Origin: Theionarchaea archaeon
GTDB taxonomy: Archaea > Methanobacteriota_B > Thermococci > Methanofastidiosales > SZ-28-30
NCBI GenBank assembly: GCA_018992685.1
Contig: JACVGT010000014.1
Span: 67,349-131,348 of the forward strand
Direction: 5' to 3'
Length of the DNA stretch: 64,000 nt
Both the position numbers and the translations under genes were made by a program. Shown here in pieces: positions 42,785 to 51,025 of the stretch (position 1 is its first letter; the number at the start of each line of letters is the position of its first letter). Under the pieces are notes generated by a model. The model was not told where the DNA came from, did not search any database, and worked only from the letters and a program-made list of their open reading frames with translations.

Positions 42785-43478
42785 GTTACGGCTGTTGTAC
42801 CAGCATGGCGATCCGGCTGTTTCTCTGGCTTTTGAGGAAGCCATAGCCAGGTGCGGTATACCGACGTTCAGGGTGTGGGTGACCTCGAAATGTGTGGTCA
42901 TAGGACGATTCCAGGACGTGAGTGAGGAAGTGGATGTGGAATACTGCACCGAGAAAGAGCTTCCCATTCTAAGACGGTTTACAGGAGGCGGGGCTGTCGT
43001 CTTGGATGAGGGTGTTGCCTGTCTTGCTTTTTGCCTTCCAGTGCAGAAGAACCCGCTGGATGTCTTTCACGCTCTGAGTGAATGTGTTGGTAGTGCTATC
43101 GGGGCTGAGATTGATGAAAGGAATAATCTGTTCGTGAACGGGAAGAAGGTCTCAGGTGCTGCAGGCTGTAAGAAGTGGGGCTCCCTATTCCACCACTTGA
43201 CCTTGCTGATGGCATGTGACACGGAACTGATGAGAGCTCTCACACCGGGGAGTGCAAGCCAATGCAAAACTGGCAGCGATGCACGTGAAGTCCGGAATAT
43301 TGGCACGAACATGAGAGATGTACTAGTCCGAGTGGCCAGAAACATTGGGAACCTGCTTGACACCAAGGTAACACCAGGAAAGATTACTCAGGAAGAGCGA
43401 AGCCTGGCAGATTACTTGCTCAGAGAGAAGTACGCCAAGAGCGAGTGGAATTTCATGGCCATTGATCCATTACACTAG
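42753..43478 (+). CDS. lplA: Lipoate-protein ligase A catalytic subunit
   Basis: 241 residues of the biotin/lipoate ligase fold. The signatures RRFTGGGAVVLDEGVACLAF and NLFVNGKKVSGAAGCKKWGS (with lysine for lipoate activation) are seen. It would attach lipoate to Lys41 of E2. Archaeal catalytic domains often need a separate C-terminal partner (LplB), and this chain also lacks that domain. No such gene is adjacent. ATG 42753 or 42759 lies inside the 3' end of the E3 gene, closing the operon. Octanoyl transferase activity is the alternative. Confidence 0.82.
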   Translation: MEMPLTYPGNELRLLYQHGDPAVSLAFEEAIARCGIPTFRVWVTSKCVVIGRFQDVSEEVDVEYCTEKELPILRRFTGGGAVVLDEGVACLAFCLPVQKNPLDVFHALSECVGSAIGAEIDERNNLFVNGKKVSGAAGCKKWGSLFHHLTLLMACDTELMRALTPGSASQCKTGSDAREVRNIGTNMRDVLVRVARNIGNLLDTKVTPGKITQEERSLADYLLREKYAKSEWNFMAIDPLH

Positions 43479-43616
43479 GTGTAGACGAGCGATCTATTCA
43501 TGAATCCGCTTGTTATGAAGGAAACGTTACCTTTGCTTCATACACCGTTATGTTTATAAAGGATGAAAACTCTATAAAAGTCGTTGGAGCTGCAATGCTA
43601 CCAAATCTACCTCCTA

Positions 43617-43634
43617 TCTCTTTTTTTTGTTTTC
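43617..43634 (+). terminator. T-tract ending the dehydrogenase operon
   Basis: TCTCTTTTTTTTGTTTTC lies about 140 bases after the lplA stop. Two TATA-like elements (TTATAAAGG near 43555, CTATAAAAG near 43571) lie between, so a short extra transcript could also end here. Confidence 0.5.
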
Positions 43635-43679
43635 AATTGAATGGCAAAATCCTGGGTAAACGCGGAAAAAAAAAGAAAA

Positions 43680-43934
43680 TTAAATATCGTATCCAAGAAA
43701 GTACAGCAGTATGATGATCAAGACTCCCACAACTCCGCCTATAGCCGTCAAAACGACATCCCAGATTCCAATGTTTAATCCTGAAAGCAGACCCAGCCAC
43801 TTGAGCACACCCAGAATTATGAGACCGACGATGGTATTTACTGCTAAGTACACGATAGCCTTGGCAAGATAGTAGATGGCTACCACAACGAGGATCACCA
43901 AGACAAGAAGACCCAGCGTGATTACTAGAGCCAT
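43680..43934 (-). CDS. BofA-like small membrane protein
   Basis: 84 residues and almost wholly hydrophobic, with three helices: VITLGLLVLVILVVVAIYYL, AIVYLAVNTIVGLIILGVLK and VVLTAIGGVVGVLIIILLYF. The spacing and the LNIGIWDVVLTAIGGVVGVL segment match the pro-sigmaK inhibitor BofA family, which is widespread in archaea where its role is unknown. Minus-strand CTTTATAAACTC precedes ATG 43934, consistent with a leaderless transcript, and a T-rich tract follows the stop. Confidence 0.75.
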   Translation of the reverse strand: MALVITLGLLVLVILVVVAIYYLAKAIVYLAVNTIVGLIILGVLKWLGLLSGLNIGIWDVVLTAIGGVVGVLIIILLYFLGYDI

Positions 43935-44129
43935 ACGTTGATTTCAATTTAGAGTTTATAAAGATTTCTAGCATTCTTCAGTCTGTATAAGCTTGTTTTT
44001 GGATATTTGTCCACCGGTGGTAGATGGAAGTCTCAACAAGAGATTTTTCCTGTCAGTCAGAGGGTTGATTCACAGGGTCACACTAGGGTTTGGACCATAC
44101 ACTTTTTATTGCAAGCACTAATTGATACT

Positions 44130-45341
44130 ATGCCTACGCTTGTTGAGACCATCGTTTCAAAGCACAAGGAATCACCAGTCAGAGCAGGGGACGAGATTGA
44201 AGAATTGCCTGTCGATAGACTGCTTATTAATGATGTGGCAGCCGTACAGCTGGTGGAACGCTACAGGGAAATTGAGGATCTACTTCCGGCTCCTTTTGAT
44301 CCTTCATCTGTATTTGTAGTATTGGACCACGTAGTTCCCCCTTGTGATTCCGTGATAGCTGATAACCTGCAGAGAACAAAGCAATTTGCCCGTACGCTGC
44401 ACCTGAACCTCTTCAAAGAGGGGGAAGGGATCGAACACGTCCTCCTTCCTGAAAATAACCTGGTCAGTCCAGGTGATATTCTACTGGGAACGGATTCTCA
44501 CACCTGTACGAATGGGGCTTTGGGTTGTTTCGCGTTCGGTATCGGGATCACAGATGCTCTGTTCGTCCTGTTCACAGGAACTTTCTATAACTTTGTCGTA
44601 CCAGAAACAGTTTTGCTGACCTGTTCAGGCAAGCTTCAAAAGGGGGTTTATGCCAAAGACCTGATTCTGTACGTGTTGTCCCACCTTGATCAGCAAAAGA
44701 TGTTGAATAAAGTACTTCAATTCAGTGGCCCAGTCTTTGCGTCCATGCCGCTCGATGGAATGCTGACGGTTTGTAACATGACCACAGAAATCAGTGCAAA
44801 GACGGGGATCATGCCCTATGAAACTAGGGAAGACCTATCAGCAGAATTTGCAGAAAGATATACCTTTGATGTTACCCCGCTTGAACCCGTTGTGGCTGTT
44901 CCTCACTCCCCGCTGAATGGAAAGCCAGTGGCTGAACTGACCGTTGAGATCACCAAAGCATTCCTCGGGTCATGCACCAATAGCAGGCTGTCTGATCTGC
45001 AGGTAGCAGCTTCCATTCTCAGGGGTAAGAAAGTCAAAGACACAGTAGATTTGTATATTGTGCCGGGTTCCCGGAAAATCTATGAAAAAATCCAGGAGAG
45101 TGGTATCCTTTCCACCTTCATCCAGGCAGGGGCTGTTATTCTCCCCCCGAATTGCGCAGCCTGCTTTGGTAGACATATGGGGGTCTTGGGACCCAGCGAT
45201 GTGTGTATTTCTTCGGCAAACAGGAATTTCGTTGGGAGAATGGGGTCTAAGGATGCCAAAGTATATCTTGGGTCCCCAGCCACCGTGGCTGCATCTGCAT
45301 TGACAGGGATGATAACTGATCCAAGGGAGGTCCTACCATGA
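44130..45341 (+). CDS. leuC: 3-isopropylmalate/homoaconitate-type dehydratase large subunit
   Basis: 403 residues, aconitase superfamily. Motifs are GTDSHTCTNGALGCFAFGIG, FLGSCTNSRLSDLQVAASIL and PPNCAACFGRHMGVLGPSDV; the three 4Fe-4S cysteines lie in the last two. It isomerises isopropylmalate, citramalate-derived acids or homoaconitate depending on the small subunit. ATG 44130 is about 27 bases after CTTTTTATTG. It overlaps the small subunit gene by four bases. No leuA or leuB is nearby to settle the pathway. Confidence 0.9.
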   Translation: MPTLVETIVSKHKESPVRAGDEIEELPVDRLLINDVAAVQLVERYREIEDLLPAPFDPSSVFVVLDHVVPPCDSVIADNLQRTKQFARTLHLNLFKEGEGIEHVLLPENNLVSPGDILLGTDSHTCTNGALGCFAFGIGITDALFVLFTGTFYNFVVPETVLLTCSGKLQKGVYAKDLILYVLSHLDQQKMLNKVLQFSGPVFASMPLDGMLTVCNMTTEISAKTGIMPYETREDLSAEFAERYTFDVTPLEPVVAVPHSPLNGKPVAELTVEITKAFLGSCTNSRLSDLQVAASILRGKKVKDTVDLYIVPGSRKIYEKIQESGILSTFIQAGAVILPPNCAACFGRHMGVLGPSDVCISSANRNFVGRMGSKDAKVYLGSPATVAASALTGMITDPREVLP

Positions 45342-45823
45342 AAATTGAAGGGACTGCCCTACCAGTGGGAGATGACATTGATACTGATCTCATTATTCCT
45401 ACATTCGCACTACAGAAGTCAAGGGATCCCAGAACGTTCGCTGACTATGCCTTCTGCCACACCATACCGGGGTTCAAAGAGATACCTGAGAAAATCATCG
45501 TTGCTGGCCACAACTTCGGGTGCGGATCATCCCGGGAGGAAGCAGTTTTTGCCCTCCTATATGCGGATGTTAAGGCAGTTCTGGCCAGGTCTTTTGCCCC
45601 TATCTTCAAGAGAAATGCATTCAATAATGCATTACTGTCTATAGAGATGGATACGTCAAGAATCAAGAAGAGTGATCCTCTGAGAATTGATCTAGACAGG
45701 AAAACGGTATGTGACACTACAACGGGAGAAGACTACTCATTTACACTGACTGCAGCTGAAGAAACGTTGATTCAGCACGGTGGATTACTGCCCATGTTAA
45801 GGAAACGGCTTGCCAATCCGTGA
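45338..45823 (+). CDS. leuD: 3-isopropylmalate/homoaconitate-type dehydratase small subunit
   Basis: 161 residues, swivel domain. It starts MKIEGTALPVGDDIDTDLII and has AGHNFGCGSSREEAVFALLY, the family signature. The specificity loop after DTDLIIP reads TFALQKSRDPR. It does not carry the YLRT or YLVT sequences that mark isopropylmalate and homoaconitate enzymes, so specificity is open. Translationally coupled to the large subunit. Confidence 0.88.
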   Translation: MKIEGTALPVGDDIDTDLIIPTFALQKSRDPRTFADYAFCHTIPGFKEIPEKIIVAGHNFGCGSSREEAVFALLYADVKAVLARSFAPIFKRNAFNNALLSIEMDTSRIKKSDPLRIDLDRKTVCDTTTGEDYSFTLTAAEETLIQHGGLLPMLRKRLANP

Positions 45824-45885
45824 AGGACTCATGCTGGCTTGAAAGGTTAGAGGATTAGGTTCACCCGTCATGTTCTACCTGAGAA

Positions 45886-47046
45886 TCACTCCACGTTGTG
45901 TCTGCGCATTCTCAGCCCGATGAGAACGGACACAATAATGGCTGGAATGAGCAGGATGGCAGGAATTCCTACCTCGTTCTCTTCTTCAACTTCTCCTCTT
46001 TCTTCTTTCTCGAAAAGAGGTTCCTCTACTCCCGATTCCTTCTCTTCTGCTACTGGTCCTTCCTGGGGAGACACAAGGTCCTGGTCTGAAGTCTCAACTT
46101 CGCTGGGTTCAACCTGGCTGCCATCTTTCCCTTTCTGAGCATCCACATACACCATCTGAACCTTATCCAAATCTATCTCTCCCAGCCCCATTTCGTACGC
46201 AGCCGTGAGATGCCCAACATCATCACTGTCCCGCTCCAGAAGCTCACACGCATACCTGTCAATGGCGACAGGGTCCACACCAACAACAACCTCCCCGACC
46301 TCGTTCACTTTGCCGGGGCCTCGAGGTCCATTACTCATCAAAATCCGGTAGGCATCCAGTACTATCAGATCTGGCTTCACCAAACTGCTCAAATCAGCAA
46401 TGCACTGGTCCAATCCTCGGGTATGAAACTCTCCTCTGTTCCACACAACACCCATTAGATTCTTCATGGATACAGTAATTTTGGCGGAGCCGTGCACCTT
46501 CGCTATGGGTACATTGATGAATACATCTGCACCCAGGACCTCCTTTGACAGCTCCGTTTTCTTCAGTTTCCTTCCCAGTGGAATGTCCACTTCCTCATAA
46601 TCCCCACGGGAATCTATTACCTTGATTTTCCCTCCAGCCTGGACCACTGCATCTTTTATCTCTGACGTGTCCATGCACATCCGACCATTCTCCAGAGTAT
46701 TATCAACCACCACAACCTCTGAGGCACCTGCTTCCCTGCATATCTCTACAAGTCTTCCCACCAGTTCGGGGTTTGTGGTAGCTGCCCGAGAAGGCGGCTG
46801 ATTGAATGACATATTGACCTTGATTACGACTTTTTGTCCTTTCCTCACCACCTTCCCGATGCCCCCGATGCCCTTGAGAGCTGCATCCACGAGTTCTCCA
46901 GGAGTCCCATTTTGGGCAATCACCAGTTCTGTACCTGAAGACGCATGCAGTACTGGCGCAAAACGGCTGATCCTCTCAAGCAATGATGCACTCAGGAATA
47001 GTCCAGCTCCTTCTCTGAAGAATTCCCGTCTGGTCATGATGCGCAT
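45886..47046 (-). CDS. DUF362 protein with Tat signal and C-terminal membrane anchor
   Basis: 386 residues. The N-terminus MRIMTRREFFREGAGLFLSA looks like a twin-arginine signal. The DUF362 domain follows: VVIKVNMSFNQPPSRAATTN, VVVDNTLENGRMCMDTSEIK and AKVHGSAKITVSMKNLMGVV. A Glu-rich spacer (residues about 305-360) leads to a final helix IPAILLIPAIIVSVLIGLRM and a basic tail. DUF362 domains occur beside ferredoxin domains and are thought to handle iron-sulfur or redox chemistry; biochemistry is not established. GGTTTATAAATC lies upstream on the minus strand. Confidence 0.8.
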   Translation of the reverse strand: MRIMTRREFFREGAGLFLSASLLERISRFAPVLHASSGTELVIAQNGTPGELVDAALKGIGGIGKVVRKGQKVVIKVNMSFNQPPSRAATTNPELVGRLVEICREAGASEVVVVDNTLENGRMCMDTSEIKDAVVQAGGKIKVIDSRGDYEEVDIPLGRKLKKTELSKEVLGADVFINVPIAKVHGSAKITVSMKNLMGVVWNRGEFHTRGLDQCIADLSSLVKPDLIVLDAYRILMSNGPRGPGKVNEVGEVVVGVDPVAIDRYACELLERDSDDVGHLTAAYEMGLGEIDLDKVQMVYVDAQKGKDGSQVEPSEVETSDQDLVSPQEGPVAEEKESGVEEPLFEKEERGEVEEENEVGIPAILLIPAIIVSVLIGLRMRRHNVE

Positions 47047-47109
47047 AGTATGTATCTGATTGCAGATTTATAAACCTAGCCCGGCACCAGCAACGGACAG
47101 GCGCAACAT

Positions 47110-47469
47110 TCAGGCCAGCTTTTCCTCAATCATCTTGCACCATTCTTTCGCTTCTTCTATAATGACTTTTTTCAACTTTTTTCTTGATATGGCAGAATAT
47201 CTGTATATATATCCCCTCTTGAGACTGTCAGCGCGCCTGACAGCCAGCCCCTGATTCATCAGTTGGTCCAGTGCCTTCTGGACTGTGCTCCGATGTCTCT
47301 CCACTGCCTGGGCAATTTCCTTGGCAGTAACCCCTGAATGTGAAAAAAGATAGAAGAGGACTGTGCTCTCCAGATCATTCAATGAAAGAAGACAGGATAA
47401 CAGCCGATCTTCGTCCATCTTGTCAATCTGCAGTTTACTGCACAGGTTCTCATTCATGAGAAACCGCAT
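47110..47469 (-). CDS. Winged-helix transcription regulator (TrmB/GntR-like)
   Basis: 119 residues. The winged helix is ESTVLFYLFSHSGVTAKEIA with VERHRSTVQKALDQLMNQGL and a wing RRADSLKRGYIYRYSAISRK. It ends in a short helix suited to dimerisation. The ATG overlaps the thioredoxin stop, so the regulator is made together with thioredoxin and could respond to redox state. It contains several cysteines (NLCSKLQ, LLSCLLS, EWCKMI). Redox sensing is inference. Confidence 0.8.
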   Translation of the reverse strand: MRFLMNENLCSKLQIDKMDEDRLLSCLLSLNDLESTVLFYLFSHSGVTAKEIAQAVERHRSTVQKALDQLMNQGLAVRRADSLKRGYIYRYSAISRKKLKKVIIEEAKEWCKMIEEKLA

Positions 47470-47852
47470 TACAGTGCCTCCATAATCTGCTGCTCCAGAT
47501 GCTGCTGTGGAACAGCTCCCACAATGCGCTTGACTGGTGAACCTTTTTTGAACACCAGCAATGTGGGAATGCTCATGACCTGGTATCGAGCGGCGGTCTT
47601 GGGGTTTTCGTCCACATTCAACTTGGCGAAAACCACCCTGCCTGCCATCTTCTCAGCCAGTGCTTCTACGGCTGGCTCGATCATCTTGCAGGGCATGCAC
47701 CAGCTAGCCCACAAATCCACAACCACAGCATCATAGTTCCTGAGAGCGTCCTCAAAATCGCTGTCGGTAACCTTGATGGGTTTCTTGGGCATATTTGCCT
47801 CATCCTGAAGCTTTTCCAATTTTTCCTGACGAATACGTTGACGTTCATCCAT
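47469..47852 (-). CDS. trxA: Thioredoxin
   Basis: 127 residues. The active site WASWCMPCKMIEPAVEALAE is present, with the cis-Pro loop YQVMSIPTLLVFKKGSPVKR. An N-terminal charged extension (about residues 1-22, MDERQRIRQEKLEKLQDEAN) precedes the fold. CCTTTATAACCG upstream on the minus strand acts as TATA. It leads a two-gene operon with the winged-helix regulator. Confidence 0.93.
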   Translation of the reverse strand: MDERQRIRQEKLEKLQDEANMPKKPIKVTDSDFEDALRNYDAVVVDLWASWCMPCKMIEPAVEALAEKMAGRVVFAKLNVDENPKTAARYQVMSIPTLLVFKKGSPVKRIVGAVPQQHLEQQIMEAL

Positions 47853-48039
47853 GGGTATGGTGCTTGGTGCACGGTTATAAAGGTTTCGATTATTTATGCA
47901 ACATCTTTGCGCAACTTTTCTTCTAGATGAAAACCTGTTCTTTCGTCACGGGGACTCAGTTAAAGAAGTGAACCCGTATCACTGTTGGGAATTCTGCAGT
48001 ACAACAAACCTTTATATTTAGCAGCTCTAACAGGAGACT

Positions 48040-48774
48040 ATGAGCGAGGAGCTGCAGAAGGAAGAACGCCAGGAACTGCTTGAAAAACTGGGGATATCCC
48101 TACCGAAAGATGAAGAATTTGAAGAACTCCTTGAACGGGAAGGAATTGGATATTTGATTAGGAAAGATGTTCAGGAATCTTTTTCTCCTGGCGAAATTGA
48201 AAGGATTAACAAGAATATTGACAGTATTCTGGCTGATCTTGCAGCTTCTCCCACTGGTCTTTCGGGAACTGAAAGAATCATCAGTGAAGTGCTCCAGAAA
48301 GAGGCCAAGAACCTGGGTACGTTTGTTGTTCAGGGAATACAGTGTGACATGAGAGAAAAAGGATATGGCTGGAAAGGGACCACTTCCATATTTATGTCAG
48401 CTGAAGACTGGTCCAAGGCGACCAAGCAGGTGGAACTGATTGCCCGGCTTACTTTGATGAAGCTGGCCAGAAACAGGGGACTGGTCCCCAAGGTGACAAT
48501 CAATTTTGAGAAACAGAAAGGAGATGCGGAAGGACAATCTGCACTCACGCCGGCTGAAGCTGCAGCTCAGATTGAGGCATTCGCCAGGAAGTTGCTGGGA
48601 GACGACTATATCATGGTGAAGAAACGCCTGCAGAAGAACTTCACGAACAAGGAGGACTTGATGGATGCCTGCTCTGAGGTACAGCGTATTGTCACTCTGT
48701 TCATTGATGAGAGTCTGGCAAACAGCTTTAGAGATAGAGTTGCAGATATTGTGTACAGGATTCAAGGTGGTTAA
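48040..48774 (+). CDS. Unknown protein coupled to a KaiC-like ATPase
   Basis: 244 residues, soluble, with a charged helical N-terminus (SEELQKEERQELLEKLGISL) and a long helical C-terminus containing FARKLLGDDYIMVKKRLQKN. No catalytic motif is recognised. It ends at TAA directly before the start of the KaiC-like gene (ATG 48775), so the pair is translationally coupled. CCTTTATATTTAG lies about 30 bases before ATG 48040. It may be a regulator or substrate of the ATPase; this is inference. Confidence 0.65.
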   Translation: MSEELQKEERQELLEKLGISLPKDEEFEELLEREGIGYLIRKDVQESFSPGEIERINKNIDSILADLAASPTGLSGTERIISEVLQKEAKNLGTFVVQGIQCDMREKGYGWKGTTSIFMSAEDWSKATKQVELIARLTLMKLARNRGLVPKVTINFEKQKGDAEGQSALTPAEAAAQIEAFARKLLGDDYIMVKKRLQKNFTNKEDLMDACSEVQRIVTLFIDESLANSFRDRVADIVYRIQGG

Positions 48775-49479
48775 ATGAGAAGAGTCAAGACGGGTGTTCC
48801 AGGATTGGACAAAATGCTGCACGGAGGATTGATAGCGGGGAGGCCATACGTCATTGCAGGCCCTCCCGGTTCAGGGAAGACTATTCTGGGTATGCATTTT
48901 TTACTCCAGGGAATTGAAGATGGGGTCAGGGGGCTGTACATTTCATTATCTGAACCAGCAGGAGAAATAAGAGACAACATGAGTGCCTTTGGATGGGACA
49001 TCTCCCGCGTAAGAATTCTGGATGTATCTCCTGAGGGGGGGACAGGTGTGTGGGTACTCCCCACAGATGGACTACTGGAGAGTGTTCGGTTCAATGTGGC
49101 CAACCTCAATAATCTGATAACCTCTGAATTGACCGTGCATAAGGTGGGGAATATTGTCATTGATTCCATTACTGCCCTGAAAGAGTTGTGTGAAAGAGAG
49201 AGGGACATACGGGTGGATCTGTTATCTCTCATGAATTACCTTTCAGAAAATAGGTGTACATCCCTTCTCATAAGCGAGTCTCTAGGAGAGGCTGTAGAGG
49301 TGGAAAGCTTCCTGGCCAGGGGAACGGTGAGACTACAGACAGTTTTCCTCAATGGCAAGAGAAAGCGCTCCATCCTGGTAGAGAAAATGAGGGGAACCGG
49401 ATTTGATGAAGAAGCGCGCCCCATGAAGATAACAAGAAGGGGCATTGAGGTATATCCTTCTGAATCTCTGCTGGAATAA
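48775..49479 (+). CDS. KaiC/RadA-like P-loop ATPase, single domain
   Basis: 234 residues, one RecA-type domain. It starts VKTGVPGLDKMLHGGLIAGR, with Walker A AGPPGSGKTILGMHFLLQGI and Walker B region NIVIDSITALKELCERERDI. The C-terminus KITRRGIEVYPSESLLE is the common end of archaeal KaiC-like proteins. Such proteins are linked with signalling, motility and membrane processes. Catalytic Glu pair residues after the Walker A strand (SLSEPAGEI) are present. Confidence 0.88.
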   Translation: MRRVKTGVPGLDKMLHGGLIAGRPYVIAGPPGSGKTILGMHFLLQGIEDGVRGLYISLSEPAGEIRDNMSAFGWDISRVRILDVSPEGGTGVWVLPTDGLLESVRFNVANLNNLITSELTVHKVGNIVIDSITALKELCERERDIRVDLLSLMNYLSENRCTSLLISESLGEAVEVESFLARGTVRLQTVFLNGKRKRSILVEKMRGTGFDEEARPMKITRRGIEVYPSESLLE

Positions 49480-49523
49480 TCATATCTAAAAGAATCAGAA
49501 ATAAAACAAAAGAAAAAAGGGGA

Positions 49524-49967
49524 TCAATGCATCGTTGAGCACCCAAGTGCGGGACCCAGGCTGCCTGGATTGTACGGCACTGGAATGAAGGCTGCGTATA
49601 CGGTATTGGTCCCATATTCGTTGCTTGCAGAGACACCGATGTAGGCAACCTTTCCCTGTTCACTATCACTGATTGACAGGGGGATTCTCTCGAATAGATC
49701 TGGCCCAAACTTCGGATCGTATCCAGGGACTGGGATACCATTAAATTCAATGTATAACTCATTCGTGGTACCTGATGCATACACCAAGAGGTAGATAATA
49801 CCTCCATTTGGAATAGACGGCAGCTCAACCTCTCTGCACTGTTCAGGGTGAACGAACATTGTAACCTGTTTGGGATGGATAATGGCTACTCGTGGAACTT
49901 CATTTGCGCCTACAAATGATGTAAAGATCACCAAAGCAACAAAGGCTGCAAATATTCCTTTTTTCAC
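49524..49967 (-). CDS. Secreted protein of a paralogous pair (copy A)
   Basis: 147 residues. The signal peptide is MKKGIFAAFVALVIFTSFVG, cleaved near AN-EVPRV. The mature domain has PRVAIIHPKQVTMFVHPEQC, LYIEFNGIPVPGYDPKFGPD and a C-terminal LGCSTMH. Two cysteines are conserved with copy B (in HPEQC and LGC) and could form a disulfide. A beta-sandwich seems likely from the strand pattern. The gene is followed by a T-rich tract on the minus strand. No family recognised. Confidence 0.65.
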   Translation of the reverse strand: MKKGIFAAFVALVIFTSFVGANEVPRVAIIHPKQVTMFVHPEQCREVELPSIPNGGIIYLLVYASGTTNELYIEFNGIPVPGYDPKFGPDLFERIPLSISDSEQGKVAYIGVSASNEYGTNTVYAAFIPVPYNPGSLGPALGCSTMH

Positions 49968-50153
49968 ATTTACACCTCTTTCTTACTTTATATTTGATTT
50001 AATCCTTTATATACCTTTCGTTTTCTATAAAAATTTACTTTACCCGGAATTAGCAGGAGATGTCCTTCCTGGAGTGCAAAGGGGAGAGATACGAGGAATG
50101 AGAAGGGAAGCGGTTGAAAAAAGGATGAAAGAGAGATGGAAAAGCCAGCCCAG

Positions 50154-50609
50154 TCAGTACATTGTGGTACACCCGTAGGCAGCAGTCATCTCGCCGCCCC
50201 CTGTGGGAATGGGTATGAATACTGAATACACCGTGTTTGCCCCGTATTGGTTGACAGCGCGGGCCATGACGTAACAGGGCTTGTGTTGATACTGTTCTTC
50301 GATGATGACAGGAATAATCTCCAGGGTTTCAGGAGTGACTTTTGGATAGTAGATAATGGTGCCCGTTTCGTCCCTGATGGATTGGCCATTGAATTCGATA
50401 TAGAGCTCATGGGCTCCACTGGTATACACCTGGAGGTAAACAGTCCCATCATTGGGAATAGAAGGGAGTTCTCTGCTCTCGCAGATAGGGGGATAGATGA
50501 ATACTTTCGCCTGTTGCGGACGCTGAATAGCTACTCGGGGAACACTTCCCGCCTGTACTGCTGATGCTGTAAGGAGGATCAGCACCAGGACTCCAATCAC
50601 GTTCTTCAT
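50154..50609 (-). CDS. Secreted protein of a paralogous pair (copy B)
   Basis: 151 residues with signal peptide MKNVIGVLVLILLTASAVQA. Matching regions to copy A are PRVAIQRPQQAKVFIYPPIC, ELPSIPNDGTVYLQVYTSGA, HELYIEFNGQSI, ANTVYSVFIPIPTG and the end YGCTTMY. AGGTGTTCCC precedes ATG 50609, and CTATATATTCC at about 50640-50650 is the TATA box. The two copies are clearly diverged duplicates lying in tandem. Role outside the cell, possibly binding a surface or polymer, is unknown. Confidence 0.68.
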   Translation of the reverse strand: MKNVIGVLVLILLTASAVQAGSVPRVAIQRPQQAKVFIYPPICESRELPSIPNDGTVYLQVYTSGAHELYIEFNGQSIRDETGTIIYYPKVTPETLEIIPVIIEEQYQHKPCYVMARAVNQYGANTVYSVFIPIPTGGGEMTAAYGCTTMY

Positions 50610-50650
50610 GGGAACACCTTTTTCTCTCTTTGGAGAAGGAATATATAGAC

Positions 50651-51025
50651 TTTTCTTTTACAGAAAAGGAGTCGAGGTTTCTCTTTGCAGTCCAGGTTGC
50701 GGTGGATACTTGGAGGCTGCAAACGATAGAGAAGAACTTTCAAGCATGCATTTTCAGATTGTGGCTCGGTCCTTTGATGGAAGATCCGCTCCCAGGACTC
50801 TAATCCGTGGCACGTGTACCCTTGGAATACGGTGGATAATCAACATAGCAAGGAATCCTGGACACACAAATGGCAGAACTCCGAATTTGCCCAATTCGAC
50901 AGCATCGTGACAAGGAAACTCATCATTATCCACCGAGTTTCGAATAGATTCATGCAGAAAAAGACTGGAAAATCCCTTCACAAGAAGAGCCATAACCTTA
51001 TATAGGAATGTGAACAATAGTTATC
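50651..51025. other. Intergenic region with a long inverted repeat
   Basis: Holds an 11-bp inverted repeat (listed separately) and the TATA box CCTTATATAGG at about 50996-51006 for the Fae-Hps gene. I see no acceptable coding frame on either strand. Confidence 0.5.
50830..50935. repeat. 106-bp element bounded by an 11-bp inverted repeat
   Basis: CGGTGGATAAT at 50830-50840 is the exact reverse complement of ATTATCCACCG at 50925-50935. Inside, CGAATT and AATTCG (about 50882-50898) form a second small hairpin. The same 12-mer ACGGTGGATAAT occurs once more at 11097-11108 upstream of the crotonase gene. It could be a structured RNA, an operator or a small mobile remnant. Confidence 0.5.

Noticed and set aside
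43595-43714. 39-codon plus-strand frame after TATA-like elements downstream of lplA
   Set aside because: It is rich in Phe and Lys runs from T- and A-tracts and overlaps the end of the BofA-like gene; most likely just the terminator region.
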